Counted from the stretch's first letter, positions 8,123 through 17,444 are shown. The stretch is 64,000 bases of DNA from Halobacteriales archaeon QS_4_62_28 (GCA_003021685.1 PXRO01000037.1:221204-285203), one strand, 5' to 3'. The notes: generated from the sequence alone by a model not told the origin. Numbers and translations: made by a program.

Positions 8123-8787
8123 GCCAGCACGTCCGTCAGGTCGTCCGGTCGGTCGAAGACGTACTCCGGCCGGTACTCCTCCCGGTCGGACGGGTCGCGG
8201 GGGCACCACGCCGCCTGAAGTCCGGCACCGTGTGCGCCCGCCACGTCGTAGCCCAGCGAGTTGCCGACGTAGAGGGTCGCTTCGGCCGACCGCTCGATGT
8301 CGGCACAGACCGCTTCGAAGGGTTCCGGGTGGGGCTTTCGGCGGGGCATGTCACCGGCGTAGACGACCGAATCGACGCGGTCGTCGAGGGACAGTGTCTC
8401 GACTTTCGGGGCCTGCCGTCGCCGAGGGCCGTTCGTGAGAATCGCGACTGGGCCGTGGTCGCGTGCGACCGACACGGCGGCGTCTGCACCGTCGCGAAAC
8501 CGGACTGCGTTGCGGTCGCTCGCGTCGAGCAATCCCGCCGCGAGGTCGTCTGCCGGCACCCGCCGGAGGCCGTGCTGTGCGGCCACTCGCCGGAAGCCAA
8601 CCGCGAGATACGACTGCTCGTCGTCGGGGTCCGGCGGCCCGTCGAGGGCGGCCCAGAGTGCCCGGGCACTGCCGAAGGGGTCGAGGTCGGTTGCCTCGAA
8701 CGCCGCCTCGTAGAGCGCCGTCTCGTCCTGGGTCCCCTCACACAGGGTTCCGTCGAGGTCGAAAACCACTGCCGTCGGCGTCGTCAT
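8119..8787 (-). CDS. HAD-superfamily hydrolase
   Basis: A 222-residue haloacid-dehalogenase-type phosphatase. Motif I is FDLDGTLCEG (nucleophile Asp), motif II ILTNG, motif III the lysine in RRKPHPEPF, and motif IV YVGNSLGYDVAGAHGAGL. A helical cap of the phosphoglycolate-phosphatase type (subfamily IA) lies between motifs I and II. ATG 8787 (MTTPTAVV) is chosen because it immediately precedes the first strand. The open frame starts at 8814. First gene of a two-gene operon with the downstream phosphotransferase (ATGA overlap). The substrate cannot be told from sequence. Confidence 0.9.
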   Translation of the reverse strand: MTTPTAVVFDLDGTLCEGTQDETALYEAAFEATDLDPFGSARALWAALDGPPDPDDEQSYLAVGFRRVAAQHGLRRVPADDLAAGLLDASDRNAVRFRDGADAAVSVARDHGPVAILTNGPRRRQAPKVETLSLDDRVDSVVYAGDMPRRKPHPEPFEAVCADIERSAEATLYVGNSLGYDVAGAHGAGLQAAWCPRDPSDREEYRPEYVFDRPDDLTDVLA

Positions 8788-8842
8788 GGCCGCCGCTTGG
8801 GGCCCAGCGAGCAAAAGTCACGTGCAAAAAAGGAGGGGGTCC

Positions 8843-8983
8843 CTACTCCTCGTCGCCGCCGTCGGTCACGATCTCGACGGTTTCGTCGACCTCCTCGTTG
8901 AGGAATTCTGGGATCTCTTCGTCGTCTTCAGTCGTCTCGTCCGGTTCGCGTGTCCAGTTGCGAGCGGTGTATTCATGACACAT
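8843..8983 (-). CDS. 46-residue acidic microprotein (MCHEYTARNW...)
   Basis: A short frame reading MCHEYTARNWTREPD followed by a very acidic tail rich in Glu and Asp, ending GGDEE. It has one Cys and one His next to each other near the start, and a total of 46 residues. The base composition of the third codon positions and the acidic tail match real haloarchaeal proteins, and small proteins with MCH starts are common in this class. It sits in its own gap between the HAD gene and the GGGP synthase gene. No function can be assigned and translation needs to be confirmed. Confidence 0.6.
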   Translation of the reverse strand: MCHEYTARNWTREPDETTEDDEEIPEFLNEEVDETVEIVTDGGDEE

Positions 8984-9049
8984 GGTGTCACACCACAACA
9001 AGGTCACAGGACGCGAGAGGATTAATCCTTTCGCACGGCGCGAAAGATG

Positions 9050-9772
9050 TCACTCGCCGGTCGCGGGGGGCGTCTTCGCCGCCTGTGCGCCTTGAACGGT
9101 CTCGCGCACTGCATCGACGCCCTCGTTGTGGACGAGGTCACCGACGACAATCGCATCGGCGTGCTGGGCCATCGTGTGCGCCGATTCGTAATCGTGGATG
9201 CCACCACCGTAGAACAGCGTTGCCTCGTCGAGTGCCCCGGCCGCTGCGCCGACTATATCGGTGTTGCCCAGCATCCCCGAGTACTCGACGTAGACGATTT
9301 CCTGACTCAGCAAGTGCTCGGCGGCCTCCGCGTAGGCCGCAACCTCGTCGGCGTCGAGGTCACAGTTTGCATCGGTGTACGTCGCGACCGAGGCGTCGGG
9401 GTTCATTACGATGTAGGCCTCAGTAAACGTACGCGACCAGTCGATGTCGTCGTCGATCCGGATCCACTCCTTGTGCGCGCCCGTGATCCAGGTCACGTCG
9501 CCCGCGTTCATCACGACAGGAATCAAATAGCCGTCGTGGCAGTCACTGTGGACCACCGACGCCGGGTTCGATGGCTCGATGTAAACGGGGATATCGTGCG
9601 CCCCGCAGGCCTCGACGACACGTGACATCTTCTTTTCGGTCATCCCGGTGGTTCCGCCGATTTCGATTGCATCGGTTCCGGTGGCGGCGACATCCTCGAA
9701 CGTCTCGTCCTCGACCAGCGTCTTGTCGGGGTCGATCTTGACGATGTGGTCCCAGTCCGCCCACGTGCTCAT
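9050..9772 (-). CDS. Geranylgeranylglyceryl phosphate synthase
   Basis: A 240-residue PcrB/GGGPS-type prenyltransferase. It joins sn-glycerol-1-phosphate to geranylgeranyl diphosphate, the first committed step of archaeal ether-lipid synthesis. Barrel motifs: [38 protein letters not shown] and the phosphate-binding [11 protein letters not shown], then [19 protein letters not shown] at 9797-9802 is about 27 bases upstream of ATG 9772, a clean leaderless promoter. The enzyme that makes its substrate (egsA, 59251-60309) and the late saturating reductase (50216-51589) are in the same window but at separate loci. Confidence 0.93.
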   Translation of the reverse strand: MSTWADWDHIVKIDPDKTLVEDETFEDVAATGTDAIEIGGTTGMTEKKMSRVVEACGAHDIPVYIEPSNPASVVHSDCHDGYLIPVVMNAGDVTWITGAHKEWIRIDDDIDWSRTFTEAYIVMNPDASVATYTDANCDLDADEVAAYAEAAEHLLSQEIVYVEYSGMLGNTDIVGAAAGALDEATLFYGGGIHDYESAHTMAQHADAIVVGDLVHNEGVDAVRETVQGAQAAKTPPATGE

Positions 9773-9825
9773 ACGTCCACTGACGCAACCCTGGCTGTAT
9801 AACCGCTTCGAATGTGCGAGCAGTG

Positions 9826-10167
9826 TTAGACGCTGGCGACGAGCGAGACGTAGTTTATGCGCCCGTCCTCGACGGCCGTTTCGAGCGCCTAAAGGGAGCG
9901 TCGCTCACGCGACCCTGTGAGACACAGCGCCCGGGCGATGGGGTCGGGCAGGTCTGGTACGTCGCCCTCGACGACGACATCGGACAGTGCCAGACGACCA
10001 TCCGGAGCGAGCACGCGATCTGTCTCGGCGAGGGCCGCGTCGAGGTCATCTGCCAGACAGAGGACACACTCCGCAAGGACGACATCGACGGCACCGTCAC
10101 TGACCGGGAGTGCCGTCATCTCCCCTGGGACTGGTCGCAGGTGGCTGGCAGGTTCGTGGAGTAAGCA
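9826..10167 (-). pseudogene. Remnant of a class I SAM-dependent methyltransferase
   Basis: The minus strand encodes the middle of an ArsM/UbiE-like methyltransferase (PGEMTALPVSDGAVDVVLAE, then DDLDAALAETDRVLAPDGRL, up to LCLTGSRER). It has no SAM-binding GxGxG domain before it, and a stop follows soon after. In another frame the expected C-terminal end appears, [20 protein letters not shown], ending at a stop at 9826-9828. The N-terminal third and part of the C-terminal region have therefore been deleted and the frame broken. It lies between the GGGPS promoter and the Rieske gene. Homology is by pattern recognition only. Confidence 0.7.
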
Positions 10168-10211
10168 GAGCAGGCACCAAAGCCATTGCCGACGAGCGAG
10201 TACACCCACCA

Positions 10212-10640
10212 ATGCTCGGCGGTACGGAACTCACCACGGTACAGGATATCCGCGACGACGGATCGTACGTCTGTACGGTCAGGGACGCCTACGGCGACGA
10301 AGACGAGGTCATCGTCGTCTCCTGTTCAGACGATACTGACCAAGCGGTTAGGGGCTGGATCAACCGCTGTACGCACGAAGCCCAGCGGTTCGACACGGGC
10401 GAGGGCGTCCCGATGCGGGGCGGCCAGATTATCTGTCCCAGGCACGGGTCACTGTTCGATGCCTGCTCGGGCGAGTGTGACAACGGGATGGCCGCCGACA
10501 CCACGCTCCCCGATGTCGAACTCACCATCGAGGACGGCACAGTGTACCTGACCGACAACGATTATAAATTCTCACACGAGGGTAAGATAGAGAAAGACGA
10601 CGACAACGGCCCGAGTTCGACCTCACACATCGGGTTCTGA
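10212..10640 (+). CDS. Rieske 2Fe-2S domain protein
   Basis: A 142-residue soluble Rieske-type protein. The cluster ligands are clear: C-x-H in NRCTHE (about residue 57) and C-x2-H in IICPRHGSLFD (about residues 76-84), followed by a typical GECDNGMA segment. There is no transmembrane helix or signal, so it is likely a cytoplasmic electron carrier or a ferredoxin component of an oxygenase rather than a respiratory Rieske subunit. Its oxygenase partner is not nearby. The frame is open upstream to 10110, but ATG 10212 gives the normal start, and the upstream part lies over the methyltransferase remnant. Confidence 0.88.
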   Translation: MLGGTELTTVQDIRDDGSYVCTVRDAYGDEDEVIVVSCSDDTDQAVRGWINRCTHEAQRFDTGEGVPMRGGQIICPRHGSLFDACSGECDNGMAADTTLPDVELTIEDGTVYLTDNDYKFSHEGKIEKDDDNGPSSTSHIGF

Positions 10641-10665
10641 AATAGAAGTACCAATCGACGAACGA

Positions 10666-13149
10666 TCAGTCGGCGAGTTCGGCTTGCCAGTCTTCGACCT
10701 GACTCGCAGAGACGCCCTGGACGTCGGCAGCGATTTCACCGGGGTCGACATCCCGGAGGTCTGCCGGTTCTTCGACGCCGACGGCTTCGAGTTTCTCGGC
10801 GGTTGTGCCGCCGATACCGGTGAGGTCTTCGAGGTCGTCGATAGCGTTTCGGGCCTGGTATTCGGCGTAGTTGCAGATGGGACAGCCCAGTTCCCAGGGG
10901 TCGTCGTCCCCGTCGTGGATGGCGATCTCCGGCAGGTCGTGGTCTTCACAGCGGTCCTCACCGACCACGATGTCACCGTTGCGGGGCAGGGGCAGCGAGT
11001 ACTCGCAGTCCGGATAGCGGGTACAGCCAACGAGTCGAGAGCCAGAGCGGAGGCGCTTGATCGCCAGTTCGCCACCCTCGTCCTTACCGCAATCCGGGCA
11101 GATGCCGATGATTTCGTCCTCGGTCTCGTTGGCCTTCTCGGCCTCACAGCGGGGGCACCCATGGACGAAGGTGTCCCGGCCGGCCAGCATCTTGACACGG
11201 TTCAGGCCATGGTCCTCACAGGTGTCGTCGAGCACCTGGGGTTCGCCAGTCGAGGGCAATGGGAGCGTGTAGCGACACTCCGGGAAGCCGTCACACCCGA
11301 CGAAATACGACCCCTGGCGCGAGCGGCGCACGAGTAAATCGTCACCACAGTCGGGACAGGGTCCCAGCGTTTTGTCGGCCTTGAGCGACTCCTGGAGGTA
11401 CTCGCCGATCTCGTCGCGGGAGTCGGATAGTTCCTCGAACACGCGGTCGAGCATCTCCCGTGATTCCTGTGTCACTTCGTCGAACGTTGCTTCGCCGCTG
11501 GCGATGGCCGACATGTCGGCCTCCATCTGGGCGGTCATCTCCTCGCTGACGATGTGGTCGGCGAACTCCTCTGCAGCCTCGACAACGGCCTCGGCCAGCG
11601 TCGTCGGCCGTGGCGGGTCGTTCTCGATGTAGCCCCGGTCGTACAGTTTTTCGATGCTATTGTGTCTGGTACTTTTTGTGCCCAGCCCAAGATCTTCCAT
11701 TCTCTTGATAAGTCTGGACTGGCCGTAACGTCGCGGTGGCTGGGTCTGCTTCGCGTCGAGCACGACGTTACTCATGGCCAGCTCGTCGCCCTCGTCGACC
11801 GGTGGAACGACGTTCTCGCTGGCCGAGGAGTAGGGATAGACGGCGTGATATCCCGGTTCGAGCAGGCGCTTACCGTTTGCCTTCAGCGAGTGGCCAGCGC
11901 TCTCGGCGACGACACGCAGGTGTGCCCACTTGGCTGGCTGGGCGACCGTTGCGAAGAAGCGCCGGACGACCAGTTCGTAGATTTCCCACTCGTCGTCGTC
12001 GAGTTCGGTGCGGGCGGGCAACTCGCCGGTCGGATGGATCGGTGGGTGGTCGGTGGTCTCCTCGTCGCCCTCGGTCGGGACGATGTCGTCCTGTTCGAGC
12101 AGCGACTCGGCGTCCTCGCCAAAAGGTCCACTACCCACGAAGGAATCAAGTAGTTCATCCGGTTCGAGGTCGTCGGGATACACCGTGTTGTCCGTCCGGG
12201 GATAGGTCATGTAGCCCGCAGTGTACAGTTCCTCGGCCAGACTCATGGCTCGCTGGGCGGAGTAGCCAAGCGACCCTGCCGCGGAGATGAAGGCCGTCGT
12301 GTTGAACGGCTCGGGCGGCGCGTCGGTCCGGGTGCGCGTGCGCACCGAGGTGACCGTGGCGCTGTCGACGCCTGCGAGGTCATCATACACCGCCTGGGCC
12401 GTCTCCTCGTCCCAGACGCGCTCTGCCTCGCTGCCGTCGTCGTCGTAGAAGTACTGGGCCTCGAAGCCAGCATCGTCTTTCTGGAGGTCGGCGAAGAGTT
12501 CCCAGTAGTCCTCCGGATCGAACGCCTGGATCTCGCGCTCGCGGTCGACGATGAGTTTCAGCGTCGGCGACTGCACTCGACCGACCGAGATGAAATCGTC
12601 GCCCAGCTGGCGAGCCGACAGCGAGAGGAAGCGCGTCAGCGCCGCGCCCCAGACGAGGTCGATCACCTGGCGAGCCTCGCCGGCCTCGGCCAGGTCGAAG
12701 TCGATTTCGTCGGGGTTGGCGAAGGCCTCCGTCACCTCCCGTTCGGTGATCGAGGAGAAGCGCACCCGGTCGACGGGCACGTCGGTCTCCTCGCGGATGA
12801 GTTCGTAGGCCTCCTTGCCGATCAACTCCCCTTCCCGGTCGTAGTCTGTCGCGACGGTCGCTGTGTCGGCCTGGCGGGCGAGTTTCCGCAACGTCGCGAC
12901 GATGTTCTCCTGGGTGGCCGACTTGACGATCTCCGCATCGACGAGTTCGGCCGGTTCCACGTCACGCCAGTCGGCGTACTCCGGCGGGAAGTCGACGCCG
13001 ACGACGTGGCCCGAGAGGCCCATACAGCGCTTGGTGCCCCAGCGATAGACGTTGACACCGTTGACGCGGTCGGCAGTGGCAGCACCGTCGCTGAGGATCT
13101 CTGCGATACGCCGGGCAGCGTTTTCCTTCTCGGTGATGATCAACTCCAC
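10666..13149 (-). CDS. topA: DNA topoisomerase I (type IA)
   Basis: An 827-residue type IA topoisomerase that relaxes negative supercoils through a 5'-phosphotyrosine. The N-terminal TOPRIM domain has Glu7 in LIITEKENA and DYDREGE at 102-108. The catalytic Tyr316 lies in AGYMTYPRTDN. The C-terminal third holds several zinc ribbons (CPDCG...CDGFPEC, CPRC...CPDCG, CTRYPDC, CPIC) and ends in a helix-hairpin-helix segment (DLTGIGGTTAEKLEAVG). This architecture is typical of haloarchaeal TopA. The start codon is GTG at 13149, and no better ATG precedes MELIITEK. Convergent with the Rieske gene, with 25 bases between stops. Confidence 0.97.
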   Translation of the reverse strand: MELIITEKENAARRIAEILSDGAATADRVNGVNVYRWGTKRCMGLSGHVVGVDFPPEYADWRDVEPAELVDAEIVKSATQENIVATLRKLARQADTATVATDYDREGELIGKEAYELIREETDVPVDRVRFSSITEREVTEAFANPDEIDFDLAEAGEARQVIDLVWGAALTRFLSLSARQLGDDFISVGRVQSPTLKLIVDREREIQAFDPEDYWELFADLQKDDAGFEAQYFYDDDGSEAERVWDEETAQAVYDDLAGVDSATVTSVRTRTRTDAPPEPFNTTAFISAAGSLGYSAQRAMSLAEELYTAGYMTYPRTDNTVYPDDLEPDELLDSFVGSGPFGEDAESLLEQDDIVPTEGDEETTDHPPIHPTGELPARTELDDDEWEIYELVVRRFFATVAQPAKWAHLRVVAESAGHSLKANGKRLLEPGYHAVYPYSSASENVVPPVDEGDELAMSNVVLDAKQTQPPRRYGQSRLIKRMEDLGLGTKSTRHNSIEKLYDRGYIENDPPRPTTLAEAVVEAAEEFADHIVSEEMTAQMEADMSAIASGEATFDEVTQESREMLDRVFEELSDSRDEIGEYLQESLKADKTLGPCPDCGDDLLVRRSRQGSYFVGCDGFPECRYTLPLPSTGEPQVLDDTCEDHGLNRVKMLAGRDTFVHGCPRCEAEKANETEDEIIGICPDCGKDEGGELAIKRLRSGSRLVGCTRYPDCEYSLPLPRNGDIVVGEDRCEDHDLPEIAIHDGDDDPWELGCPICNYAEYQARNAIDDLEDLTGIGGTTAEKLEAVGVEEPADLRDVDPGEIAADVQGVSASQVEDWQAELAD

Positions 13150-13449
13150 ACGACATCACCCTGAGGTCCGGTCATAGGACCTGATAGGACCGACACAGTT
13201 CTAAAGCTTTTCGCCCGAAATCGCTGCACAGCGCGGGTATGCGTGCGTTTGCGGGCGTGCATGCGGTCGCGCGTGTGCTGGTGGTGCGTTTTTGCTCCGG
13301 TCTCGACCTCTCTTGATCGAGGCCTCGTTCCGTGTCAGTGGTCGCCGGACCGTCGATCCCTCGCCCTAGCGTACTGTCCCGTGCATCCACGAATCCCCTC
13401 GATAGGACGTAACGAGTGGATTTTTCACGGGCCACGTTGATCCTCAGGT
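13150..13449. other. Intergenic region between topA and a glycosyltransferase
   Basis: About 300 bases with no convincing gene on either strand. Near topA it holds overlapping near-palindromes around 13172-13193 (GGTCATAGGACC, then TGATAGGACC) that may belong to the topA promoter. The middle is an alternating purine-pyrimidine GC-rich tract (about 13236-13280, many GCGTGC and GCATGC steps) that could adopt Z-DNA. A pyrimidine-rich ATTTTTCAC near 13419-13427 is a possible TATA-like element for the glycosyltransferase. Confidence 0.4.
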
Positions 13450-14508
13450 ATGCGTGTGGCGTTTGTCTCGATGGAGACGACAGACCATCGGGACACCGAA
13501 GGAAACCGTCGCCTCGAACGAGTGGCTCGGCACCTGGCCGAGGCCGGCCACGACGTGTCGATGTACTGTGCCCGCTGGTGGGACAGCGACCAGCGCACCT
13601 TCGAACCCGAGCGCATCACCTACCGAGCGGTGACGACCACGCCGTCCCCGGTCGCCTTTGCCACGCGACTGCCCGTCCGCCTCGCGCGCGACCCGCCGGA
13701 CGTAATCCACGCCAGTCCGTGCCCATCCGGCGGCGTCATCGCCGCTGGGATCGGAGGCACCCTCACCCGCGCACCGGTGCTGGTCGACTGGTTCGGCGAC
13801 GAGGACCTCGACGGGGCCCGCCCGGCCAACCGGGCCGCCAGAAGTCCGGACTGCGTCGTCACTCCCTCTGAACTGGTCAGGACGCGCGTTCGCGAACGTG
13901 GCGCGAGCGGCGACCGAACGCGGATCATCCCCGAGAGCATCGACATGGACCAGGTCCGCGCGACCGAACCAGCCGACACCGTCGACGTGGCCTTCGCTCA
14001 CCCGCTGGACGACAGCGCAAACGTCGAGAGCCTCCTGCTCGGACTGGCCGAGTTGCGCGAGAAAGACTGGTCTGCGAAGATCATCGGTGATGGGCCACAC
14101 CGGGCCGACTACGAGCGACAGGTCAGCGACCTCCGGATCGACGACCGCGTCGAGTTCGTCGGGGCCTGCGACCGCGAGGAACGAATCAGCATCTACCGGG
14201 GTGCTCACGTGTTCGTCCAGACAGCCTACAGGGAGTACTTCGCGACGGAGTTACTGTGGGCACTTGCCTGTGGCTGTATCGGCATCGTCGAGTACCAGGC
14301 CGAATCCAGCGCGCACGAACTCATCGAACAGCGTGATCGGAGTTTCCGGGTCACGAGCACCCAGCAGATGGCCAGGGCCATCGTCGAGGCCGGCGAGTTC
14401 GATCACGAAATCATCGACGAGTCGCTGGCCAAGTACGATCACGATGCCGTCAGATCACATTACCTGGACCACTACAGACGGCTGATCGACGACCACGGCG
14501 TCCTGTGA
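13450..14508 (+). CDS. Glycosyltransferase, GT4-like (GT-B fold)
   Basis: A 352-residue protein beginning MRVAFVSMETTDHRDTEGNR, with the N-terminal Rossmann domain of group 1 glycosyltransferases (RLERVARHLAEAGHDVSMYC). The C-terminal donor domain has WSAKIIGDGPHRADYERQVSDL, the position where GT4 enzymes bind the sugar nucleotide. After it comes the stretch from VFVQTAYREYFATELLWALACG to IGIVEYQAESSAHELI. The usual EGFG-type E-x7-E motif is altered to EYFATELL and EYQAESSAHE. It is probably a cytoplasmic sugar transferase for surface or lipid glycans. Donor and acceptor are unknown and no other glycan genes are adjacent. Confidence 0.85.
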   Translation: MRVAFVSMETTDHRDTEGNRRLERVARHLAEAGHDVSMYCARWWDSDQRTFEPERITYRAVTTTPSPVAFATRLPVRLARDPPDVIHASPCPSGGVIAAGIGGTLTRAPVLVDWFGDEDLDGARPANRAARSPDCVVTPSELVRTRVRERGASGDRTRIIPESIDMDQVRATEPADTVDVAFAHPLDDSANVESLLLGLAELREKDWSAKIIGDGPHRADYERQVSDLRIDDRVEFVGACDREERISIYRGAHVFVQTAYREYFATELLWALACGCIGIVEYQAESSAHELIEQRDRSFRVTSTQQMARAIVEAGEFDHEIIDESLAKYDHDAVRSHYLDHYRRLIDDHGVL

Positions 14509-14605
14509 ACCGACTATACTCTCGCTTCGGGTTTGGCGGACAGAACGACGCGCCCTCTCCGCTCCGACGCAAGGGGTTTACTCGTCGGGCCGATACGGAC
14601 TGGCA

Positions 14606-16516
14606 GTGACCTCCGAGGATGCAGACCGGATAGGGGACGACGGTGACCGACTAGCAACTGAGCAAGAGACGCTCGCTGTCGGCGACGTGTACGACGCAAT
14701 CGACGCCGTCGGCAAGCCCCACCTCACGCCGGCGGAGTTGGCCGGCAAGACCGGCCTGACCGCCGACGTGGCGCGCGAGCAACTGGCGCGACTGGCCGAG
14801 GACGACGAACTAGAACGCCAGCGCGTCGCCGACGCCGAGGCGGTCTACTATCCGCCGGACCTCGACGCCGTCACCGACCGAGAGCGGGTGGTTCTTTTTC
14901 CGGACCGCCACGAAATCGTCGCCGAACACGCAGACCAGTTCACGCGCGCACAGTTATCGCAGTTTGCCCGTCTCGTCGATACCAATCGTTCGGGCGGAGC
15001 CATCTACGAGATGCGCGAGGAGGACGTCTGGCAGGCACCCTATGAATCGCTCGACGAATTGCTCACGACCATGCGGGACGTGTTCGGCGAGCGCTCGCCC
15101 CACCTCGAAGAGTGGGTCACCAGCCAGTGGGAACGCGCCCGGAAGTTCCGCCTGGTCACCCACGAGGACGGCTACACCGTCCTGCAGGCCGAGAACGACG
15201 ATCTGATGGGCAACGTCGCCCGGCAAAAACTCGACGACGACGTGTTGCGTGCGCCTATCTCTGACTCGGAATCGTGGGTCAACGAAGCGATGACGGCACA
15301 ACTCAAGCGCACGCTGTACGAGGCGGGCTACCCCGTCCGTGACGACCGGGACCTGGACGAGGGCGACGCCCTCTCCGTCGAGTTGCAGTTACCCCTCCGG
15401 GCGTACCAGGCCGACTGGGTACAGCGGTTCCAAGCGCAGGGATCGGGCGTGTTCGTCGGCCCGCCAGGGTCGGGTAAGACCGTCGCCACGATGGGTGTGA
15501 TGGACGCCATCGGCGGCGAGACGCTGATCCTGGTGCCCTCGCGGGAACTCGCCAGTCAGTGGCGCGAGGCGTTCCTCTTGCACACCGACCTCGACGAGAC
15601 ACAGATCGGCGAATACCACGGCGGCGAGAAGTCGATCCGGCCGGTCACTATCGCGACCTACCGGACGGCGGGAATGGACCGCCACCGGAAACTGTTCGAC
15701 GAGCGCCGCTGGGGACTGATCGTCTACGACGAGGTCCAGCACATTCCCGCAGACGTTGCCCGGCGGAGCACGCGCCTCCAGAGCAAACACCGTCTCGGCC
15801 TGACCGCAACCCCGGTCCGGGAGGACGACAAGGAAGAAGAGATTTTCACGCTCGTGGGGCCACCCATCGGCACCGACTGGTCGGCGCTGTTCGACGCCGG
15901 GTTCGTTCAGGAACCGGAGGTCCAGATCCGACTCGTTCCCTGGGCTGACGAGGACATCGCCGACGAGTACGTCTCTGCGGTCGGCCATGGCCGCCGCCAG
16001 ACCGCCGCCTCGAACCCGGCGAAACTCGACGAGATTCGCTACATCCTGGCCGAACAGTCCTCGGCAAAGGCGCTCGTCTTCGTCGAGTATCTCGACCAGG
16101 GCGAGGCCGTCGCCGAAGGTCTCGACGCGCCCTTCATCAGCGGCGAAACCCGACACGCCCGCCGAGAGAAACTGTTCGACGAGTTCCGACGCTCCGAGCG
16201 AGACACGCTCGTCGTCTCTCGTGTCGGCGACGAGGGCATCGACCTGCCTGACGCCGAACTCGCGATCATCGCCTCCGGCCTCGGTGGCTCACGTCGTCAG
16301 GGCGCACAGCGGGCCGGCCGAACGATGCGCCCGGTCGGCGACGCCAGACTGTATCTCCTCGCGACCCGGGGCACCGAAGAAGAGGACTTCGTCCGCCAGC
16401 AGATGCGCCACCTCGCTTCGAAGGGCATTCGCGTGACCGAGCACGACGCCGCGGCCGTTTCCGACCCGACCCGGGATGATGGAAACGAAACCCACGACGA
16501 CAACGGCCGCGCCTGA
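14606..16516 (+). CDS. XPB/Rad25-like superfamily 2 helicase
   Basis: A 636-residue DEAD/DEAH-family DNA helicase of the archaeal XPB type, implicated in nucleotide excision repair or transcription-linked repair. A winged-helix-like N-terminus (about 30-90) and a helical region are followed by RecA domain 1: the ELQLPLRAYQADWV Q-motif-like segment, Walker A GPPGSGKT at 285-292, DEVQ at 375-378, and LTATPVRED. RecA domain 2 has ALVFVEYLDQGE, VSRVGDEGIDLPDA and QRAGRTMRP. The start is GTG 14606, preceded by TTTACT about 27 bases upstream, which supports a leaderless non-ATG start. The C-terminal tail is acidic and unstructured. Confidence 0.9.
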   Translation: MTSEDADRIGDDGDRLATEQETLAVGDVYDAIDAVGKPHLTPAELAGKTGLTADVAREQLARLAEDDELERQRVADAEAVYYPPDLDAVTDRERVVLFPDRHEIVAEHADQFTRAQLSQFARLVDTNRSGGAIYEMREEDVWQAPYESLDELLTTMRDVFGERSPHLEEWVTSQWERARKFRLVTHEDGYTVLQAENDDLMGNVARQKLDDDVLRAPISDSESWVNEAMTAQLKRTLYEAGYPVRDDRDLDEGDALSVELQLPLRAYQADWVQRFQAQGSGVFVGPPGSGKTVATMGVMDAIGGETLILVPSRELASQWREAFLLHTDLDETQIGEYHGGEKSIRPVTIATYRTAGMDRHRKLFDERRWGLIVYDEVQHIPADVARRSTRLQSKHRLGLTATPVREDDKEEEIFTLVGPPIGTDWSALFDAGFVQEPEVQIRLVPWADEDIADEYVSAVGHGRRQTAASNPAKLDEIRYILAEQSSAKALVFVEYLDQGEAVAEGLDAPFISGETRHARREKLFDEFRRSERDTLVVSRVGDEGIDLPDAELAIIASGLGGSRRQGAQRAGRTMRPVGDARLYLLATRGTEEEDFVRQQMRHLASKGIRVTEHDAAAVSDPTRDDGNETHDDNGRA

Positions 16517-16893
16517 CGCCAGGTATCGACCCGATCACACACGTACGCCAGTCACGTTCCACGCCCCCTCCCCGCGCCAGGACAGTCACTATCCCACGCT
16601 AAACACTCGTCCGGTAATCCGCGGTGGCGCGCACTCGCTCGCGCTTCGTCGCGAGCACACACTGTGCGAGGGACGAACGAGCGCAGCGAGTGAGTCGGTT
16701 GGGGAGGCGTGTGGTTTCGGTGTGGTGCTGTCCTGGTGGACGAACGGGCGAGAACAGGTCGCGGGTGGTGCGCGGGCACTATTGGAGCGAACGGAGTGAG
16801 CGAGAATATCCCGCACAGCACCCGCGAGCGGATCGAGGGCGTTCAGAGCAATGATGATTGTCGAGAAATATCGAGAGAGCGGATCGAGGGCGT
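16517..16893. other. Gene-poor spacer with hairpins and a 20-bp direct repeat
   Basis: No supported gene. Between about 16627 and 16700 two arms rich in CACTCGCTCGCGC and its inverse (GCGCAGCGAGTG) can fold into a long GC-rich hairpin. Such spacer DNA is common in haloarchaea. Further right is the motif GAGCGAACGGAGTGAGCGAG. A perfect 20-bp direct repeat (GAGCGGATCGAGGGCGTTCA) occurs at 16826-16845 and 16877-16896. The second copy supplies the stop codon of the truncated methyltransferase. The layout suggests a small duplication at a deletion junction. Confidence 0.55.
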
Positions 16894-17322
16894 TCACTCG
16901 CCGTCGTTTTCCAGAGCCGTCTCGACGACGTACCCCCACCGTTCCAGTCCCTCGTCCTCGTGAGACCACAGTTGCTGAAGAATCGGAACGGCGGCGTCCC
17001 ACTGCTCGTCGGTCGTCAGTTCCTCCCAGCGCAGAATGATCGCGTGGTACGAGGCGATAGCGTCGAAGGCATCGTTGGCGAAAGGCAGGTTCGCGAGGTC
17101 GCCCTGGACGAACCCGGCGTCGGGGACCCGCTCCCGGGCAGTGGCGATCTGTTCTGTCGAGATGTCCAGACCGACGACGCTGTGGCGTTCGGCCATCGTC
17201 TTCAGCAGCGGCCGACCGGCCCCACAGCCAGCGTCGAGGACGAGTCCCGACTCGATGCAGCCGTTGCCCGCACACCACACTGCCAGGCACTCGTCTTCTG
17301 GAACCTCGGTCGTGTCATTCAT
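16894..17322 (-). pseudogene. Truncated SAM methyltransferase with a foreign-looking tail
   Basis: 142 codons from ATG 17322. Residues about 27-95 are a class I methyltransferase core: LVLDAGCGAGRPLL (SAM-binding motif I), VVGLDIS (motif II), then GDLANLPFANDAFDAIASYHAI. The rest of the domain (the RVLRPGG strand and C-terminus) is missing. Instead the frame continues with LRWEELTTDEQWDAAVPILQ and QLWSHEDEG, which resembles the beginning of GNAT acetyltransferases, and then stops inside a 20-bp repeat. The N-terminal lid helices are also absent. I read it as a deletion chimera of two genes that happens to stay in frame. A functional short protein cannot be excluded. Confidence 0.6.
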
Positions 17323-17444
17323 GCCAGGTGTCCTGACCGCAGCACTCCTCCTCACCGGGTTCGAAACGCTGAGTCGCGGCTTCGCCATCAGGGGATCGAC
17401 AGGATGATACGACGACATCGAGGCGTTCACACAAACGAAGACAG

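Noticed and set aside
16627-16800. Palindrome-rich spacer considered as a replication origin or CRISPR leader
   Set aside because: No Orc1/Cdc6 gene, no origin-recognition-box pattern, no regular repeat-spacer structure; it resembles ordinary haloarchaeal GC-rich spacer DNA.
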